Under the pieces are notes generated by a model that worked only from the letters and a program-made list of their open reading frames with translations, did no database searches and was not told the origin of the DNA. Below are positions 15,074 through 16,763 of a stretch of DNA of 16,763 bases, piece by piece. The stretch is from an uncultured Clostridia bacterium. GTDB lineage: Bacteria; Bacillota; Clostridia; Oscillospirales; JAAYOS01. The first letter of the stretch is position 1, and each line of letters opens with the position of its first letter. Position numbers and translations under genes: made by a program. The stretch covers positions 1-16,763 of the forward strand of contig CALXAZ010000108.1 of the NCBI GenBank assembly GCA_944386395.1, read 5' to 3'.

Positions 15074-15684
15074 AGATCTTCGTCTGGCGCTTGACCATCA
15101 TGTGCCAACCACTTGCATTCGCTTAGTGCCATCTTTGTAAAGACAGCACGAAAAGAGGAATCTTCGGGACTACAAGCATAAATACCAAACTGAATCTCAC
15201 CGGATGCCTCATGCAGATGGCAGACACGCATCTGGCGAAACACAATGCCATCCTCCGAGCACTCAATACAGAAATCGTCTTCCCGACGACTCAGACGATA
15301 CCACATGGATTTAACACTTGCTGGAATTTCAGTAGTTGCCCAGTCAGAATAGCCGTGGTTGGTTACAACACTGCCCAGATGCTGAAAACACTCATTTTCA
15401 TATTCAACAGAGCCTTTGATCCAGTTTTCGCTATCCAAATATAAAACCACGCCGCATTGGTCAAAGCGGTGATGACTCTCAGTAAATTCCGTCTTTACAA
15501 CGAAGGAAAAGAACTTTTCATCCGTACACATTTGCAGTACCGGAGCGTTATCATTGCGAAAATGGTAATAGGTTCTCTGCCACAGATCGGTGTGCGGTTT
15601 GGTAACAATCTCAATTCTATCCTGAGAAATTACACAGCTTTTCGGCTGTCTTGTCCATCTCAGGTCATTTACATCAAAATTCAT
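15070..15684 (-). CDS. DUF1349 domain protein (concanavalin-A-like fold)
   Basis: A 204-residue protein resembling the DUF1349 family, beta-sandwich proteins related to concanavalin-A-like lectins. Supporting stretches are the N-terminal LRWTRQPKSCVISQDRIEI, the central FDQCGVVLYLDSENWIKGSVEYEN (about 74-97), and the C-terminal GEIQFGIYACSPEDSSFRAVF. The family has no established biochemical role; a carbohydrate-binding function is often guessed. No signal peptide, so cytoplasmic. The ATG at 15684 overlaps the stop of the upstream acetyltransferase as ATGA, with TTGGAGGA upstream, so it was co-translated with that gene. As that gene has lost its 5' end, transcription of this one is uncertain. 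Confidence 0.85.
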   Translation of the reverse strand: MNFDVNDLRWTRQPKSCVISQDRIEIVTKPHTDLWQRTYYHFRNDNAPVLQMCTDEKFFSFVVKTEFTESHHRFDQCGVVLYLDSENWIKGSVEYENECFQHLGSVVTNHGYSDWATTEIPASVKSMWYRLSRREDDFCIECSEDGIVFRQMRVCHLHEASGEIQFGIYACSPEDSSFRAVFTKMALSECKWLAHDGQAPDEDL

Positions 15685-16214
15685 TTTTCATTCCTCCAAT
15701 ATTTCTTTTTATCTTCTTCCGTGATCTTTCGCAGCACCCGACAGGGGTTACCTACAGCTACAACGCCATCAGGAATATCCCTATTTACCACACTTCCTGC
15801 ACCAATAACCATATTACTTCCAATAGTTACACCGGGCAGCACTGTCACTGATGCCCCGAACCACACATTGTCTCCCACTTTAATGGGATAGGCATATTCC
15901 AGCTCTTGATTGCGCTGTTCTGTATCCAGTGGATGCCCTGCTGTGGAAAATATACAGTTTGGTGCAATAAAGACATTATTACCAAAAATGACTTTTGCAC
16001 CATCTAAAATGATGCAGTTATGATTCGTATAAAAATTATTACCAATCTCTATGTTACACCCGTAATCACACCAAAATAGAGCCGTTATGCAAAAATGATC
16101 TCCAATTTTTCCAAGTAGTTTTCGAATTATTGTTTCTTGTGCAGAAATTTGAGAAGGTCTTAACTGATTATATTCAAAACACAAGTCTTTACATTGTTTT
16201 CTGGTTACAATCAA
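15681..16214 (-). pseudogene. Maltose O-acetyltransferase-like protein, N-terminally truncated
   Basis: A hexapeptide-repeat acetyltransferase of the Maa/galactoside O-acetyltransferase group, which acetylates sugars with acetyl-CoA. The left-handed beta-helix is intact from about residue 48: IEIGNNFYTNHNC, the catalytic-type His94 in STAGHPLD, GDNVWFGASVTVLPGVTIG, and the C-terminal VAVGNPCRVLRKI. Normal members start with about 25 further residues (a Met-x-x-GELY-type Mac domain) before the KxLCFEYNQ helix. Here the sequence reaches that helix at residue 7 and stops matching. The only start codon in frame is a TTG (16214) without a ribosome binding site. Immediately upstream lies recombinase sequence in the opposite orientation, so the 5' end was probably lost in a rearrangement. 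It may be untranslated. Confidence 0.8.
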
Positions 16215-16215
16215 T

Positions 16216-16660
16216 ATACAAGCGGTCTGAGCAGGAGCAGGGCGAAAACGCCGGACAGATCAACGCGCTGTGGCTGGAGCTGAAAAAGCTGAAAAATAGG
16301 CGGATGGATATGGACACCTTTCTGGAAACAGTACGCCGCTACACCGACGCTACAACCATCACCAAGCGCATGGTTGCCAAGCTAATTCAATACATCGAAG
16401 TTTATCCTACGGTTAAGGCGAATGGCGCTACTAATCAGAGGGTGACAATCCACTATAACTGCATCGGTGCCTTTGAGATGCCGGATCGCGGAAAAATCTC
16501 CGAGTGGGACATCATGCTGGAAACTATAAAAGGCGTAGCATTAAGCTACGCCCCCACACAGATCGCCATTTTGAAAATAAAAATGCATAGAAGAGTATCA
16601 TCAAAAGAACTTTTCAGATCCTTTAATGACACTCCGCATGTGTCAAGACGTCAGCGATGA
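16216..16660 (+). pseudogene. Large serine recombinase, C-terminal remnant
   Basis: From about 16220 the plus strand reads KRSEQEQGENAGQINALWLE, then LKKLKNRRMDMDTFLETVRR, MVAKLIQYIEVY, NQRVTIHYNCIGAFEMP and ends KGVALSYAPT. I recognise this as the coiled-coil/C-terminal region of large serine recombinases (with a DUF4368-type tail) from clostridial integrative elements. The catalytic resolvase domain, zinc-ribbon and most of the recombinase domain are absent. The reading frame stays open leftward, but only into antisense of the acetyltransferase, and it has no recombinase start. It cannot have integrase activity. The frame closes at 16660; homology I recognise ends near 16570. Confidence 0.8.
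16532..16552. other. Perfect 8-bp hairpin at the end of the recombinase remnant
   Basis: GGCGTAGC (16532-16539) and GCTACGCC (16545-16552) pair over a 5-nt loop. The segment encodes the conserved GVALSYAP, so part of the symmetry may follow from the codons. No U-tract follows, so I do not call a terminator. Confidence 0.4.
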
Positions 16661-16673
16661 TAAAAAATCACCG

Positions 16674-16735
16674 TGGTGCATTGCTCTCCACACTATATAC
16701 ACGATTACATCATATTTGCTGGTGCATACACGATT
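16674..16735 (+). repeat. Short direct repeats beyond the recombinase remnant
   Basis: ATACACGATT occurs at 16697-16706 and 16726-16735 (29 bp apart), and TGGTGCAT at 16674-16681 and 16720-16727 (46 bp apart). They lie in non-coding sequence at the right edge. They may be parts of a recombination or regulatory site, or chance; the edge of the window prevents a judgement. Confidence 0.35.
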
Positions 16736-16763
16736 TTGAGGTGATACGGCTTTTTCTATGCAA

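Noticed and set aside
16130..16219. N-terminal extension of the recombinase frame
   Set aside because: These codons are antisense to the acetyltransferase and match no recombinase; the open frame is fortuitous.
1..16763. CRISPR array, tRNA, rRNA or intact insertion sequence
   Set aside because: I saw no regularly spaced repeats, no cloverleaf-like sequence and no transposase or terminal inverted repeats; only the recombinase remnant indicates mobility.

Overview
The window looks like chromosome of an anaerobic Firmicute of the class Clostridia. The reasons are the HisZ plus short-form HisG pair, strong GGAGG-type ribosome binding sites, sigma-A promoters, free use of ATA for isoleucine, a large lipoprotein binding protein of the LplA/YtcQ kind, and a remnant of a clostridial-type large serine recombinase. 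I cannot name the species. Almost everything is on the minus strand; the exceptions are the LysR-type regulator and two decayed fragments at the right.

Left, 1-7800: the 5' end of a GNAT acetyltransferase with its own promoter, then a histidine operon read right to left as hisZ-hisG-hisD-hisC-hisB-hisH-hisA-hisF-hisI-hisE. Its ten genes overlap or are separated by at most 15 nt. It runs from a sigma-A promoter just upstream of hisZ to an intrinsic terminator just after hisE. It supplies every step from PRPP and ATP to histidine except histinol-phosphate dephosphorylation, because HisB is the monofunctional dehydratase and no phosphatase is present. Four starts (hisG, hisB, hisA, hisF) were moved inward from the longest reading frame on the basis of Shine-Dalgarno spacing and family N-termini.

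Middle, 7875-14515: a probable catabolic locus. Three minus-strand genes encode a sulfatase-family hydrolase, a Gfo/Idh/MocA dehydrogenase and an AP-endonuclease/xylose-isomerase-like TIM barrel, ending at a perfect 30-bp palindromic terminator. A LysR-type regulator is divergent from the sulfatase. The shared 190-bp intergenic region holds an 11-bp inverted repeat and four copies of the heptamer ATTACAT, placed on both promoters. A large lipoprotein solute-binding protein converges on the regulator. My inference is that the binding protein captures a sulfated (or phospho/phosphono) sugar or glycan, the hydrolase removes the ester, and the two sugar enzymes oxidise and isomerise the product under LysR control. 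The substrate cannot be read from the sequence, and no permease, ATPase or sulfatase-maturase is present.

Right, 14516-16763: a degraded area. An AT-rich 554-bp gap contains a bidirectional terminator and a possible relic of a small membrane peptide. Then come a DUF1349 protein and a maltose-O-acetyltransferase-like protein that has lost its N-terminus. The loss point abuts, head to head, the C-terminal remnant of a large serine recombinase. This looks like the scar of a mobile element.
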